Positions 6,599 through 15,676 of a stretch of 27,032 bases of DNA are shown one piece after another. The DNA comes from Bacteroidota bacterium. Lineage in GTDB: Bacteria; Bacteroidota; Bacteroidia; Bacteroidales; UBA1556. A program made the translations under genes and the position numbers. Below the pieces are notes generated by a model that was not told the origin of the DNA, searched no databases, and was given only the letters and a program-made list of their open reading frames with translations. The DNA lies in the NCBI GenBank assembly GCA_003648395.1, contig QMPB01000005.1, positions 1 to 27,032 on the forward strand. The letters run 5' to 3'. Position 1 is the stretch's first letter, and every line of letters begins with the position of its first letter.

Positions 6599-9500
6599 CT
6601 ATCCAAATAAACTCTTAATATCATCCATATCAATATTTTTCATAATACTTTCATCAGTTTGAATAATATCAGTAGCTATTTTTCTTTTCTTGGCTTGTAG
6701 TTCCATTATTTTCTCTTCCACAGTATTCTCACAAATCATACGATAAGCAAACACTTTCTTATCCTGCCCTATTCTATAGCAACGATCTATTGCCTGATTT
6801 TCCACTGCAGGATTCCACCATGGATCCATAATATAAACATAATCAGCAGCAGTAAGATTAAGACCTGTGCCCCCAGCTTTCATACTTATCAGAAACACCC
6901 TTAACTCTTTATTTTCCTGAAAATTATTAACAGATTCCTCACGTTGCTTCCTTGTGCTTTTTCCATCAAGGTATTCAAAATCAATACCCATTCTATTAAG
7001 CTCATTACGAATTAATGAAAGCATACCAACAAACTGAGAAAACACTAAAACCTTATGATTTGCTGTTTTGCTAGTAATATGCTTAAGTATTTCTTTAACT
7101 TTCACACTCTCAGCAGTAGTTACCTCTTCATTATTGATTAGTGAAGGAGCATCACAAATTTGACGCAAACGAGTAAGTGCTTTTAACACCATTATTTTAG
7201 ATTTATTAAGCCCATCCTCTTCAATATTGCCCATCAATTCATTCTTATATCTATTGCGATAAGCATCATAAACCTGACGTTGAGCAGTATCCATTTGGCA
7301 ATAAATAACTCCTTCAGTTTTTGCAGGAAGTTCGGTAGCTACTTTTTCCTTAGTACGACGCAGCACAAAAGGATTAATCAAACGTTGCAATTCTGATGCT
7401 CTAGCAGAATCACCATCTTTATCTATAGGTATGGAATATCCATCCTGAAAAGTCTTTAACCCACCAAAAAATCCAGGATTTACAAAATTCATTTGAGCAA
7501 ATAAATCAAAAGTAGAATTCTCAATTGGGGTTCCAGTTAAAGCAATTCTATTCCTTGCATTAATAAGCATTGCAGATTTAAAACGACGTGAGTGAGGGTT
7601 CTTGATATATTGCGACTCATCCAAAACGATATAATTAAATCTAAACTCTTTCATAAATTCAATATCGCGAAGCAAAATACCATAGGTTGTAAATACTAAA
7701 TCGTTGCCAACAAAAGCATTATTATTACGAGCCCTTTGTGGCCCATAATGATAATGAGCCTTCAATTTTGGTGCAAATTTAGCAATCTCATTCTCCCAAT
7801 TAAACAATAAAGTGGTGGGGATTACAATCAAACTAGGCGGTGTATTCTTCTTCTGTATCCTTTGCATAAAAGCCAAGATCTGCAAAGTTTTACCTAAGCC
7901 CATATCATCAGCAAGTATCCCTCCCCAGTCCATCTCATCAAGAAAGTTCAACCAGTTAAGTCCTTCTTTCTGATAATCACGCATATTAGCTGTTATTGTT
8001 TTAGGAACTTTCACCTTTTTAATCTCTGAGAATTGTGCTATTCTGCGACGTTTTTCTGCAATCTCTTCAATAATTTTATCATCATCAATATTATCAAATA
8101 ACTCATCAATAACAGAAAATTTAAGCTTAGATATTTCAAGCTTTCCATCTTTAATCTCCCCCTGACGAAAATAATTATTAAGTTTTGCAAACCATTCCGA
8201 AGGTAGAATACCTACACTGCCATCATTTAATTTAATAAACTTCTGCTTATTAATAATCGCTTTCTTAAGGTCCTTAATGCTAACTATATTGTCTCCAAAA
8301 CTAAGTTTAACATCCACCTCAAACCAATCTATACCAGTACTTATTCCTGTTGAAATATTTGCATGAAAAGGAGAGTATTTGAAATTCTTTAAATCTTTAA
8401 GACCAAAAACCTCCACTCCTTTCATCTTCATCTCCTCAAAGAAATTATAAAACCACATTTCTTTCATAAAATCATCGTAATGAAGATAAAAAGAATCATT
8501 GGTACGCTGGCCTGCAAAATGTGGGTGTAAGTTAGAAACCATATCCAAGAAATCCTCCTCAAGATCAAAATTTCTTTTATACTCTTTCACAGCCTCTTCA
8601 GTATTACGAATAATATTCCCTTTAGAGAAAATATCTACCGTCACAGCACCATCATATACAACCATAGGTCTAACCATAAGGTGTTTATCTTCTTCCGAAA
8701 GATAAATTTGTCTTTTGGTAAAATCCAAGCTCAGCACATCTACATTATAGGTGCCTGGCTCAAAATTGATATTGAATTTTTTGGAAAGAGGAGATATTAC
8801 TTGATCGAAAAAATTAGCTTTATATTTTTTACTCATTCTAATCTCATGGTTGCCTTGCTGAAAAACAACTCCATCTTCATAATTTCTAACGGGATAAAGA
8901 ACAAGTTCATCATTACGAAGTACTACCATATTTGCATTAGAAACATCAAGGTCTATATCACCTAAATTATACATTTTATTATCAATGTTAACTTTCATCG
9001 AGGCAATAAGAAACATTTCATCTGTTGAGATATCAACTTCTATACTTGCAAACTTATCTGATACGTTTATTTGTAATAGACTACTTTTAGATAATTTAGC
9101 ATAAGTATCAGATTTATAATAAACAAATTTCTCATCATGCAACCCTCTCAATACTCTATTTATATTTTCCCAAAGTTCGATATTAGTTTCAATACTATCT
9201 GTTTTATCTATTAAGCCTAAAATATCTTTTTGATTTTCAGAAATAGCAAGATTAGAAGCTGCAGCATCATTAACGATAGTATATCTTGAAGCAAGTTTAG
9301 TTTTTCCTTTATTTGCTTTTCCCTGTATAGGGTCAATACTTAAGAACGAATTCTCATCAAAGCCCATCTGTTGAATAACAAAACCAAGTAAAAATTCGCT
9401 ATTTCGAATCAAACTTGAAAGAGGTAAATTACGATTTTGATTAATTTCGCTTAACAAATTATCGAGCTTGTTTTGCCCGCGAGTTTCTTTATTATTAGGA

Positions 9501-10288
9501 ATAACAACTGTACTAAGTTTACCTGTAGGCAGTGCCTGCAAACCCTGCTCAAGATTAATAGAAAGCTTGAAATAGTCGTCAAAGGAGACTTTTGATGTTA
9601 ATCCATAATCCTTTAAACTCGCCTTTTTAAACTTATCAATATTTGTAAAAGCAGTATCCAAAATATCAGAAAATTTACTTTGAGCAATAAGCATTAAAAC
9701 AATAGCTTCTCCTTGTTTTAGCCCTTTGCGCACCATTAGTTCATCAGACTGAATATATATGCTTCCACTAATTTTTCTTATTCTAATGGTTTTATTATTA
9801 ATAGACAGCTGTACTGTAATAGTATTATCATTAATAAAAGCAGAACGAATCATATTATTATTAACAACATATAGAATAGAATGAAATTCGCTTAGGCTAT
9901 TATTAAAAACAAACTCACGCGTAATACTTTTATACTTAGTAATAGGATATTTTCCTTCTATTCTTTGTTTAAATGAAGCTTTACGTTTTATTGCTTTTTC
10001 ATTATTATCATTTTCATTATAGTTATCTATTGCAAAAAGAGTAGCTACAGCATGCTTACATACAGGTCCCCAATTATAATCACAGGTACAAGATGTGGAT
10101 ATTCTATTTGTAGAAAGACCTTTCACTTTAGTAATATACTTGCGGCTACCCTCTACAATACACATCCATGTATCATCAGCACTAGAATAGTCTATTGAAA
10201 GCACTTTAGCGTTTGAATAGAGTTCTTGTCCTCTTTTTTTTACTTGAAAGTCAACAAACTTATTTAAAAATGTATCTATATTACTCAT
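6599..10288 (-). CDS. SWIM zinc-finger SNF2-family DNA helicase/translocase
   Basis: A large cytoplasmic protein of 1229 residues predicted to use ATP to move along double-stranded DNA and remodel DNA-protein complexes. Near the N-terminus, C67-x-C69 and C77-x-H79 form a SWIM zinc-binding motif. The last third is a complete SNF2 ATPase: Walker A DDMGLGKT near residue 800, the Walker B variant DESQ near 888, the TGTPIENS motif, then a helicase C-terminal half with GGTGLNL and the arginine-finger region DRCYRIGQ near 1168. About 690 residues between the SWIM motif and the ATPase show no motif I can name; this area often holds the 'bacterial SNF2 helicase associated' domain. It is monocistronic and convergent with typA. 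Its biological target is unknown in this phylum. There is no neighbouring methylase, nuclease or other partner to suggest a defence island. Confidence 0.92.
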   Translation of the reverse strand: MSNIDTFLNKFVDFQVKKRGQELYSNAKVLSIDYSSADDTWMCIVEGSRKYITKVKGLSTNRISTSCTCDYNWGPVCKHAVATLFAIDNYNENDNNEKAIKRKASFKQRIEGKYPITKYKSITREFVFNNSLSEFHSILYVVNNNMIRSAFINDNTITVQLSINNKTIRIRKISGSIYIQSDELMVRKGLKQGEAIVLMLIAQSKFSDILDTAFTNIDKFKKASLKDYGLTSKVSFDDYFKLSINLEQGLQALPTGKLSTVVIPNNKETRGQNKLDNLLSEINQNRNLPLSSLIRNSEFLLGFVIQQMGFDENSFLSIDPIQGKANKGKTKLASRYTIVNDAAASNLAISENQKDILGLIDKTDSIETNIELWENINRVLRGLHDEKFVYYKSDTYAKLSKSSLLQINVSDKFASIEVDISTDEMFLIASMKVNIDNKMYNLGDIDLDVSNANMVVLRNDELVLYPVRNYEDGVVFQQGNHEIRMSKKYKANFFDQVISPLSKKFNINFEPGTYNVDVLSLDFTKRQIYLSEEDKHLMVRPMVVYDGAVTVDIFSKGNIIRNTEEAVKEYKRNFDLEEDFLDMVSNLHPHFAGQRTNDSFYLHYDDFMKEMWFYNFFEEMKMKGVEVFGLKDLKNFKYSPFHANISTGISTGIDWFEVDVKLSFGDNIVSIKDLKKAIINKQKFIKLNDGSVGILPSEWFAKLNNYFRQGEIKDGKLEISKLKFSVIDELFDNIDDDKIIEEIAEKRRRIAQFSEIKKVKVPKTITANMRDYQKEGLNWLNFLDEMDWGGILADDMGLGKTLQILAFMQRIQKKNTPPSLIVIPTTLLFNWENEIAKFAPKLKAHYHYGPQRARNNNAFVGNDLVFTTYGILLRDIEFMKEFRFNYIVLDESQYIKNPHSRRFKSAMLINARNRIALTGTPIENSTFDLFAQMNFVNPGFFGGLKTFQDGYSIPIDKDGDSARASELQRLINPFVLRRTKEKVATELPAKTEGVIYCQMDTAQRQVYDAYRNRYKNELMGNIEEDGLNKSKIMVLKALTRLRQICDAPSLINNEEVTTAESVKVKEILKHITSKTANHKVLVFSQFVGMLSLIRNELNRMGIDFEYLDGKSTRKQREESVNNFQENKELRVFLISMKAGGTGLNLTAADYVYIMDPWWNPAVENQAIDRCYRIGQDKKVFAYRMICENTVEEKIMELQAKKRKIATDIIQTDESIMKNIDMDDIKSLFG

Positions 10289-10595
10289 ATTCTATTTCTT
10301 GTAATTCAATTTTTTATTTCTTCTACTTCGCATTCTCCAATATGAATTAATAAAAGTTATTTAATTCAATATTAAGCACTATAACTTTAAAATATCGTTA
10401 TTAATTATAGCAATAATTAAATAATCAATTAATGAAAAGATAACAATATATATGCTAAATCATGCAATAATTACACATATTGCTGATAATTAATCTTTTA
10501 TATAATTATTAAGCAACGGACAAAATTAGTAAAATAAATTGTGTATTTTGACATATTAGTAAGATTTTTTTGAGGAAAAATATGAGGGTATTTTT
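10289..10595. other. AT-rich divergent intergenic region with palindromes
   Basis: This gap lies between the helicase (minus) and the YfhO operon (plus). It contains a perfect A/T hairpin, TTAATTAT-AGCA-ATAATTAA, at 10401-10420. GCAATAATTA occurs twice (10410-10419 and 10464-10473), and the second copy begins a GCAATA/TATTGC stem-loop at 10464-10483. A minus-strand -7-like TAATTTTG at 10528-10521 is the only promoter candidate seen for the helicase; it would give a leader of more than 200 nt and has no -33 match. No coding sequence was recognised. Confidence 0.45.
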
Positions 10596-10597
10596 TT

Positions 10598-10605
10598 TAT
10601 CTTCG
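10598..10605 (+). promoter_or_regulatory. -7 element of the DUF4834-YfhO-glycosyltransferase operon (TATCTTCG)
   Basis: TATCTTCG is a TAnnTTCG variant of the Bacteroidota -7 element. A TTTG ends at 10572, 25 bp upstream, slightly farther than normal for a -33 element. Transcription should begin near 10612, giving a leader of about 66 nt. Confidence 0.45.
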
Positions 10606-10618
10606 CAAATTAAATATC

Positions 10619-10665
10619 GGCTATAATAATAGCCTTAGCAATAATAATGTGTTATGCTAAACACA
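10619..10665 (+). promoter_or_regulatory. Structured leader with one fixed and two competing hairpins
   Basis: GGCTAT-AATA-ATAGCC (10619-10634) is a perfect 6-bp hairpin. Directly after it, TTAGCA (10635-10640) can pair with TGCTAA (10655-10660). Alternatively TGTGTT (10648-10653) can pair with AACACA (10660-10665). The last two stems overlap at base 10660 and interleave, so they exclude each other. All lie in the predicted leader of the operon starting at 10678. A regulatory role is inferred only from this arrangement. Confidence 0.4.
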
Positions 10666-10677
10666 AATTAAATAAAT

Positions 10678-10950
10678 ATGACATTTTTAAGAACATTACT
10701 GATATTAATGCTTTTCTATTATGGCTTTAAGCTAATAGTTAAGTTTGTATTACCTTTTTTTGCACAACGATGGATAAAGAAAGCCCAAGAAAGATTTAAC
10801 GAACAGCAAGGATTTGTAGATCCAGAACAAGCAAAAAACAATGAAGGAGAGGTAAGAGTTTCTGCTTCGGAAAAGCAGAAATCTAATACCACAAAGAAAG
10901 AAGACCTTGGTGATTATATTGAATTTGAAGAATTTAAAGAAGATAAATAA
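10678..10950 (+). CDS. Small single-pass membrane protein, DUF4834-like
   Basis: A protein of 90 residues with one strong N-terminal hydrophobic segment (about 4-29), then a basic amphipathic stretch, a polar linker with GEVRV, and an acidic C-terminus with GDYIEFEEF. This layout resembles the Bacteroidota-specific DUF4834 family, whose function is unknown; the family assignment is from memory of its pattern. The C-terminal part is probably cytoplasmic. It is the first gene of a three-gene operon, 8 bp before the YfhO-like gene, which suggests a role in envelope glycan assembly, though this is inference from position. The leader upstream is unusually structured. Confidence 0.7.
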   Translation: MTFLRTLLILMLFYYGFKLIVKFVLPFFAQRWIKKAQERFNEQQGFVDPEQAKNNEGEVRVSASEKQKSNTTKKEDLGDYIEFEEFKEDK

Positions 10951-10958
10951 AGAAAACT

Positions 10959-13697
10959 ATGAGCAATAAGTTTAATTTTAAAAATTACCTGCCACATATT
11001 GCAGCAATTATAATATTCTTATCCATAAGCATAGTTTACTTTGGCCCTCTATGGCAAGGCAAAGTACTTAAGCAACACGATAGGAATACGTATGTTGGCA
11101 TGTCAAAAGAAATTAATGATTACCGAAAAGCATACGGAGAGGAAGCCCTTTGGACTAACTCAATGTTTGGCGGAATGCCAGCATATCAAATATCTGTTGC
11201 TCATAGTGAGAATTTATTAAGATATATTGATAGCTATTTATTCAGATTGAAAATCAATCGCCCTGCAGATTATGTATTCTTATATATGCTTGGCTTTTTT
11301 ATTCTAATGCTAGTATTAGGAGTTGATCCTTGGCTCAGCATATTAGCCTCTATAGTTTATGGATTTTCCTCCTATTATTTTATTATTCTGGGAGCTGGTC
11401 ATAATACGAAAGCACATGCCATTGGCTATATGGCTCCAACTTTGGCATTTGTAATATACACTTTCAAGCATCGCAAATATTTAGTTGGAGGAGTTCTCTT
11501 TAGCCTTTTTATGGCTTTAGAACTATACTCAAATCATGCTCAAATAACCTATTACCTTGGCTTTATAGTGCTCGTATATGGTATTGCTGAGCTATATGGT
11601 GCAATAAAAGAAAAAGAATTTGGGCACTTTGGCAAATCCATTGGCGTATTGTTTTTGGGATTAATACTTGCAATTGCAGTAAACTCAGGAAATTATTGGA
11701 CAACCATGGAATACTCCCCTTATACTATTCGTGGAGCATCTGAACTTAGTTTCGACCATAAAATAAAATCTAGCGGATTGGATCGCGATTATGCTACACA
11801 ATGGAGCTATGGCAAAGAGGAGACTCTTACACTTATGATTCCTAACGCAAAAGGTGGCGGAAGTATTCCCATTGGTATGTATGCCGAAAAATCACTAGAA
11901 AAAGTATCAGACCCGCGTTTCAAACAAAATATTGCATCTATGGGTTCATATTGGGGAAGTCAGCCTATGACCTCCGGACCTGTATATGTTGGAGCAATAG
12001 TAGTTTTCCTATTTATCTTTGGATTATTTATAGTAAAAGGTAGAATGAAGTGGGCAATATTTGCTGTAACCATTTTAAGTATTTTCTTGGCTTGGGGCCA
12101 TAATATGATGTGGTTTACCGACCTCTTTTTCGATTATATGCCAGGCTATAATAAATTCCGTACAGTTTCTACAATTCTTGTTATTGCTGAACTCACTATG
12201 GTGATATTAGCATTTATTGCATTAAATAATATCATTAAGAAGCCCGAGTTAATTAAAGAGAATATGAAATATTTCTATATTTCATTGGGTTTAACTGCAG
12301 GCCTTAGTTTATTATTTTACCTAATGCCAGGTATATTCACTTTCTTAAGCGATAGAGATATTGCACAATTAATTGATTTACAAAATAAGTACCCACAGCA
12401 AGCATCTCTCTATCAACAATTATTTGATGATTTGGTTACAGTACGAATGGATATCTTTACCTCTGACGCTATACGTAGCTTTATTTTTATAGTATTTGGA
12501 GCTGGTTTTATATTTGTATATTCCTTAAAGAAAATTAATAAGAATGTACTACTTATTGGATTAACCATATTGATGCTTACAGATATTATTAGCGTAGATA
12601 GAAGATATATAAATGATGATAATTACGAAAGAAAGTCGAATATAAAAACTCCTTATAAAGCTACACAAGCAAATATGCAAATAATGCAAGATAAGGATCC
12701 TAACTTTAGAGTTTTTAATACAACTGTAAGCACTTTCAACGACGCTTCTACTTCGTATTATCACAAATCTATTGGAGGATATCATGGCGCTAAATTACGT
12801 AGATATCAAGATGTTATAGAGCACCATCTTTCACGAGGTAATATGCAGGTATTGAATATGTTGAATACCAAATATTTTATTGTATCAAGCCAAGGTGGAG
12901 CACCAATGGCACAACGAAATCCTGATGCTTTGGGCAATGTTTGGTTTGTTATGAATAAGCAATTTGTTTCTAATCCCGATCAAGAAATTATTCACCTAGG
13001 TACAGCCATTGAAATTTCTATTATTGACGATAAATCAGGTGTAGAAATTTATGGAAGGCCAATGTCTAAGATTGATACTATACTGAATACTACACCTATT
13101 ATTATCACTTCTGTTACAGGTCAGAAAATAGATTTTGATATTAGTAAATTAGGCTTATCTGATGGTATAGAATATATTATTGGAAATAACTCAATGGATA
13201 CTTCAATTAATTTTATAGACGTTTCAAATATACAAGGAGGAAAAGCCTTAGCCAAAACTCAATTTAAAGTTAGGATTATTTCTAATTTTAAGCCTCAGCG
13301 AACAGCAATTATTGACAAGAAGTTTGAATCATATTTTGATAAAAACAGATTTAATTATCAACCATCTGCAAGAATCAATTTAACACAATACTTGCCAAAT
13401 CTGTTAACTTATGTTTCTCATGCAGAATCGCCTCAACTAGCTATTTTCTCAGAAATATATTATGACGCAGGTTGGAATGTATATATTGATGGTGTGAAAA
13501 CTGAATATATAAGAGCTGATTATTTACTTCGAGCAATGGTTATTCCTGCAGGAGATCATAAAATAGAATGGAAGTTTGAGCCAGAATCTTATTTTATTGG
13601 TAAGAAAATAACTTTCATATCCTCATTAATATTAATTGTATTAGTTATGGGAGTTATAGCTTTGGAGGCAAAAACTAGTTTAACAAAAGAAAGCTAA
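10959..13697 (+). CDS. YfhO-family polytopic membrane protein (GT-C-like)
   Basis: A 912-residue inner-membrane protein with about 12 or more hydrophobic segments. An early conserved loop after the first helix contains QHDR and SMFGGMPAYQIS, and a large soluble region lies at about 560-865. The latter ends in the typical YfhO pattern of a YYDAGWNVYIDG strand, RADYLLRAMVIPAG and WKFEP before a last membrane helix. YfhO relatives in Firmicutes add sugars to teichoic acids outside the membrane, and the fold resembles lipid-linked-sugar transferases. In Bacteroidota the substrate is unknown. The next gene encodes a glycosyltransferase only 2 bp away, which supports a role in surface glycan building. 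The gene looks full-length and intact. Confidence 0.85.
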   Translation: MSNKFNFKNYLPHIAAIIIFLSISIVYFGPLWQGKVLKQHDRNTYVGMSKEINDYRKAYGEEALWTNSMFGGMPAYQISVAHSENLLRYIDSYLFRLKINRPADYVFLYMLGFFILMLVLGVDPWLSILASIVYGFSSYYFIILGAGHNTKAHAIGYMAPTLAFVIYTFKHRKYLVGGVLFSLFMALELYSNHAQITYYLGFIVLVYGIAELYGAIKEKEFGHFGKSIGVLFLGLILAIAVNSGNYWTTMEYSPYTIRGASELSFDHKIKSSGLDRDYATQWSYGKEETLTLMIPNAKGGGSIPIGMYAEKSLEKVSDPRFKQNIASMGSYWGSQPMTSGPVYVGAIVVFLFIFGLFIVKGRMKWAIFAVTILSIFLAWGHNMMWFTDLFFDYMPGYNKFRTVSTILVIAELTMVILAFIALNNIIKKPELIKENMKYFYISLGLTAGLSLLFYLMPGIFTFLSDRDIAQLIDLQNKYPQQASLYQQLFDDLVTVRMDIFTSDAIRSFIFIVFGAGFIFVYSLKKINKNVLLIGLTILMLTDIISVDRRYINDDNYERKSNIKTPYKATQANMQIMQDKDPNFRVFNTTVSTFNDASTSYYHKSIGGYHGAKLRRYQDVIEHHLSRGNMQVLNMLNTKYFIVSSQGGAPMAQRNPDALGNVWFVMNKQFVSNPDQEIIHLGTAIEISIIDDKSGVEIYGRPMSKIDTILNTTPIIITSVTGQKIDFDISKLGLSDGIEYIIGNNSMDTSINFIDVSNIQGGKALAKTQFKVRIISNFKPQRTAIIDKKFESYFDKNRFNYQPSARINLTQYLPNLLTYVSHAESPQLAIFSEIYYDAGWNVYIDGVKTEYIRADYLLRAMVIPAGDHKIEWKFEPESYFIGKKITFISSLILIVLVMGVIALEAKTSLTKES

Positions 13698-13699
13698 TT

Positions 13700-14947
13700 T
13701 TGAAAAAGGTTCTTATTATAACATATTATTGGCCACCATCAGGTGGAGCGGGAGTTCAGCGATGGTTGAAGTTTGCTAAATACCTTAGTACTCATAATTA
13801 TGAGCCTATTGTACTTACTGTAGACGACAAGCTCGCTTCGTATCCTCAAAAAGACGAATCTCTTATTGAGGAGGCAAGCAATAATATTACTTTCAGAACA
13901 AAAACTTTTGAACTTTATAGCCTTTATACATCACTAAAAAAGAACAAAGAGATTCCATACGGAGGATTTAGTAATGAGCAAGAGCCAAATATTATACAAA
14001 AAGCCGCTCGCTTTGTTAGAGGTAATTTCTTTATTCCTGACCCACGAAAAGGATGGAATAAATATGCACTAAAAAAAGCTATTGAGCTTATTAGTGAGCA
14101 TAATATAGAAACTGTAATCACAACTAGTCCACCTCACTCTACTCAGCTAATTGGCTTAAGTATAAAAAAGAAATTTCCCAGTATTAAATGGATTGCAGAT
14201 CTACGTGATCCTTGGACCGATATTTATTTTTATGATAAGTTTTATCCAAGTTCACTAGCCCGCAAGATTGATCATAATTACGAGAAAGCAGTTATTGAAA
14301 AATCAGACATTACTATTACTGTAAGTCCAAGTATTCAGAAAACACTACAAAATAGATATAGTAAAGCAAATATAAGAGTGATTACTAATGGCTATGATGA
14401 GCTTGATTTTGCTAAGGATAAATTTAAAGCAGTAAAGAAAAATACTAATATAGTTTATACTGGAACCATTACAACTGACTATCCACTAATGGAAATAATT
14501 GAGCTATCAAAAAGATTTCCAATTTATAAATTTCATTTTATTGGTAGCATCCCTCGCGAGTTTAAAGAGATGGTTGAAAGTAATAATGTTATAGACAACT
14601 TTATATTTCAAAAGGCTATTCCTCATAGTAAGATTACTCAGGAGATGATAAATGCTGGAATTCTTCTATTACTAATACCAAAAGTGCCGCAAAACGAGGG
14701 AATACTTACTGGTAAATTGTTTGAATACCTAGGGTCTAAAACGCCAATTTTAGCCATAGGACCTATAAATGGAGATGTGGAAAGTATTATTGCTGAAACA
14801 AATTCTGGATTATACTATTCATATGAAAATCTCAGTAATATTAAGGATAGTAGTCTTCAAGATTTATATTCAAAGAAAAGCAATACTTTTTCTGAAAAAT
14901 ATTCTAGAAAAAACACTACTAAAGCATTAGTGGATTTATTGAAATAA
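13700..14947 (+). CDS. Family 4-type glycosyltransferase, TTG start
   Basis: A 415-residue cytoplasmic or membrane-associated GT-B glycosyltransferase. The N-terminus MKKVLIITYYWPPSGGAG is the typical first strand and glycine loop of this subgroup. DLRDPW near 168-173 and the C-terminal sugar-nucleotide segment with EGILTGKLFEYLGSKTPIL near 334-352 match GT4-like enzymes; the Glu near 334 fits the conserved E of the ExxxxxxE motif. No ATG is available at this position. The start chosen is TTG at 13700, because it sits 2 bp after the YfhO stop codon and gives a complete N-terminal fold. The sugar donor and acceptor cannot be inferred. Translation is probably coupled to YfhO. No clear terminator follows before the convergent gene. 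Confidence 0.88.
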   Translation: MKKVLIITYYWPPSGGAGVQRWLKFAKYLSTHNYEPIVLTVDDKLASYPQKDESLIEEASNNITFRTKTFELYSLYTSLKKNKEIPYGGFSNEQEPNIIQKAARFVRGNFFIPDPRKGWNKYALKKAIELISEHNIETVITTSPPHSTQLIGLSIKKKFPSIKWIADLRDPWTDIYFYDKFYPSSLARKIDHNYEKAVIEKSDITITVSPSIQKTLQNRYSKANIRVITNGYDELDFAKDKFKAVKKNTNIVYTGTITTDYPLMEIIELSKRFPIYKFHFIGSIPREFKEMVESNNVIDNFIFQKAIPHSKITQEMINAGILLLLIPKVPQNEGILTGKLFEYLGSKTPILAIGPINGDVESIIAETNSGLYYSYENLSNIKDSSLQDLYSKKSNTFSEKYSRKNTTKALVDLLK

Positions 14948-15075
14948 TGGCTCTAAGTTAGTATTCTTGAATATAATTAATTATTCTTTTACAAAATTAC
15001 TATTTTCATTATTATTGACTGATTATCAATACGTTTTCTACACTTTATACTATTAGCGACAACTAAACATAGTCT

Positions 15076-15666
15076 TTATGGCAAATACTTTGCTCCTAAT
15101 CCGAGAGTGTATAAATAAGGAATTGCAGGCAAGAAATTAACAGTAATAGCAGTATTACTCTCTGGAATTAGGTATGAATACTCAATTTGCCCTCCATGCC
15201 AAACAAACCTAGTTTCCCATTTATTGTTTTGTGTAGATTTTAAGTAATCTAAATCTTGCTTATAATTAGGATTCTCATTCCAATTTTTACGATAATACCA
15301 GAAAGGGCCAAAGGTAGCACTCAATTGATGATTAGGGTTTTTTATTCCAATAATATCATCATGCAAATCAATTCCAAAATGAGTAATTCCAGCAAAATGC
15401 CCTGCACAGTCACTTAGCACAAGGGACTGCATTAACTTAGCACCAACATAATCGTTAAATCTATAAGAAAAGAAAAAAGTAATAGAAGAAAATGCTACAA
15501 ACTGTCCTTTCTTATCTATAGACCACTTATACATATTTACATTATCATATTTTTCTTTTTTTGGATGATAGCCAATACCTGACAAAGAAATTCCTATAGA
15601 ATATTGAGCAGTAGCAGTAAATTGAACTGATAAAATAATAAAAACTATAGAAAGAATCTTTTGCAT
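15076..15666 (-). CDS. Exported protein of unknown function, probable outer-membrane barrel
   Basis: A 196-residue protein with a signal peptide (about 1-20, ending ATA before Gln21). I do not recognise a named family. The mature part is rich in aromatic residues and alternating strands (for example ITFFFSYRFNDYVGAKL), and the end LGLGAKYLP resembles a final outer-membrane strand. Together these suggest a small beta-barrel or a barrel-associated protein. A Cys-Ala-Gly-His segment lies near 88-91 but is not a known motif. It starts 10 bp after the RNA methyltransferase gene and is probably its operon partner, although the two functions do not obviously connect. Confidence 0.6.
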   Translation of the reverse strand: MQKILSIVFIILSVQFTATAQYSIGISLSGIGYHPKKEKYDNVNMYKWSIDKKGQFVAFSSITFFFSYRFNDYVGAKLMQSLVLSDCAGHFAGITHFGIDLHDDIIGIKNPNHQLSATFGPFWYYRKNWNENPNYKQDLDYLKSTQNNKWETRFVWHGGQIEYSYLIPESNTAITVNFLPAIPYLYTLGLGAKYLP

Positions 15667-15676
15667 AATATATTAA

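Noticed and set aside
7610..7635. DESQ in place of DEAH in the SNF2 Walker B motif
   Set aside because: This variant is common among bacterial SNF2 proteins and does not suggest a dead enzyme.
8499..8965. Two overlapping plus-strand open frames (68 and 94 codons) inside the helicase gene
   Set aside because: Both lie opposite the continuous SWIM-SNF2 coding frame and resemble no protein; they are shadows.
12561..12785. Minus-strand open frame of 74 codons inside the YfhO gene
   Set aside because: It is antisense to a well-conserved gene and rich in Ile and Ser from AT-rich complement codons; no independent signals.
14948..15075. Terminator between the convergent glycosyltransferase and exported-protein genes
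   Set aside because: Only a 5-bp ATTGA/TCAAT stem without a proper T-run is present; too weak to call.
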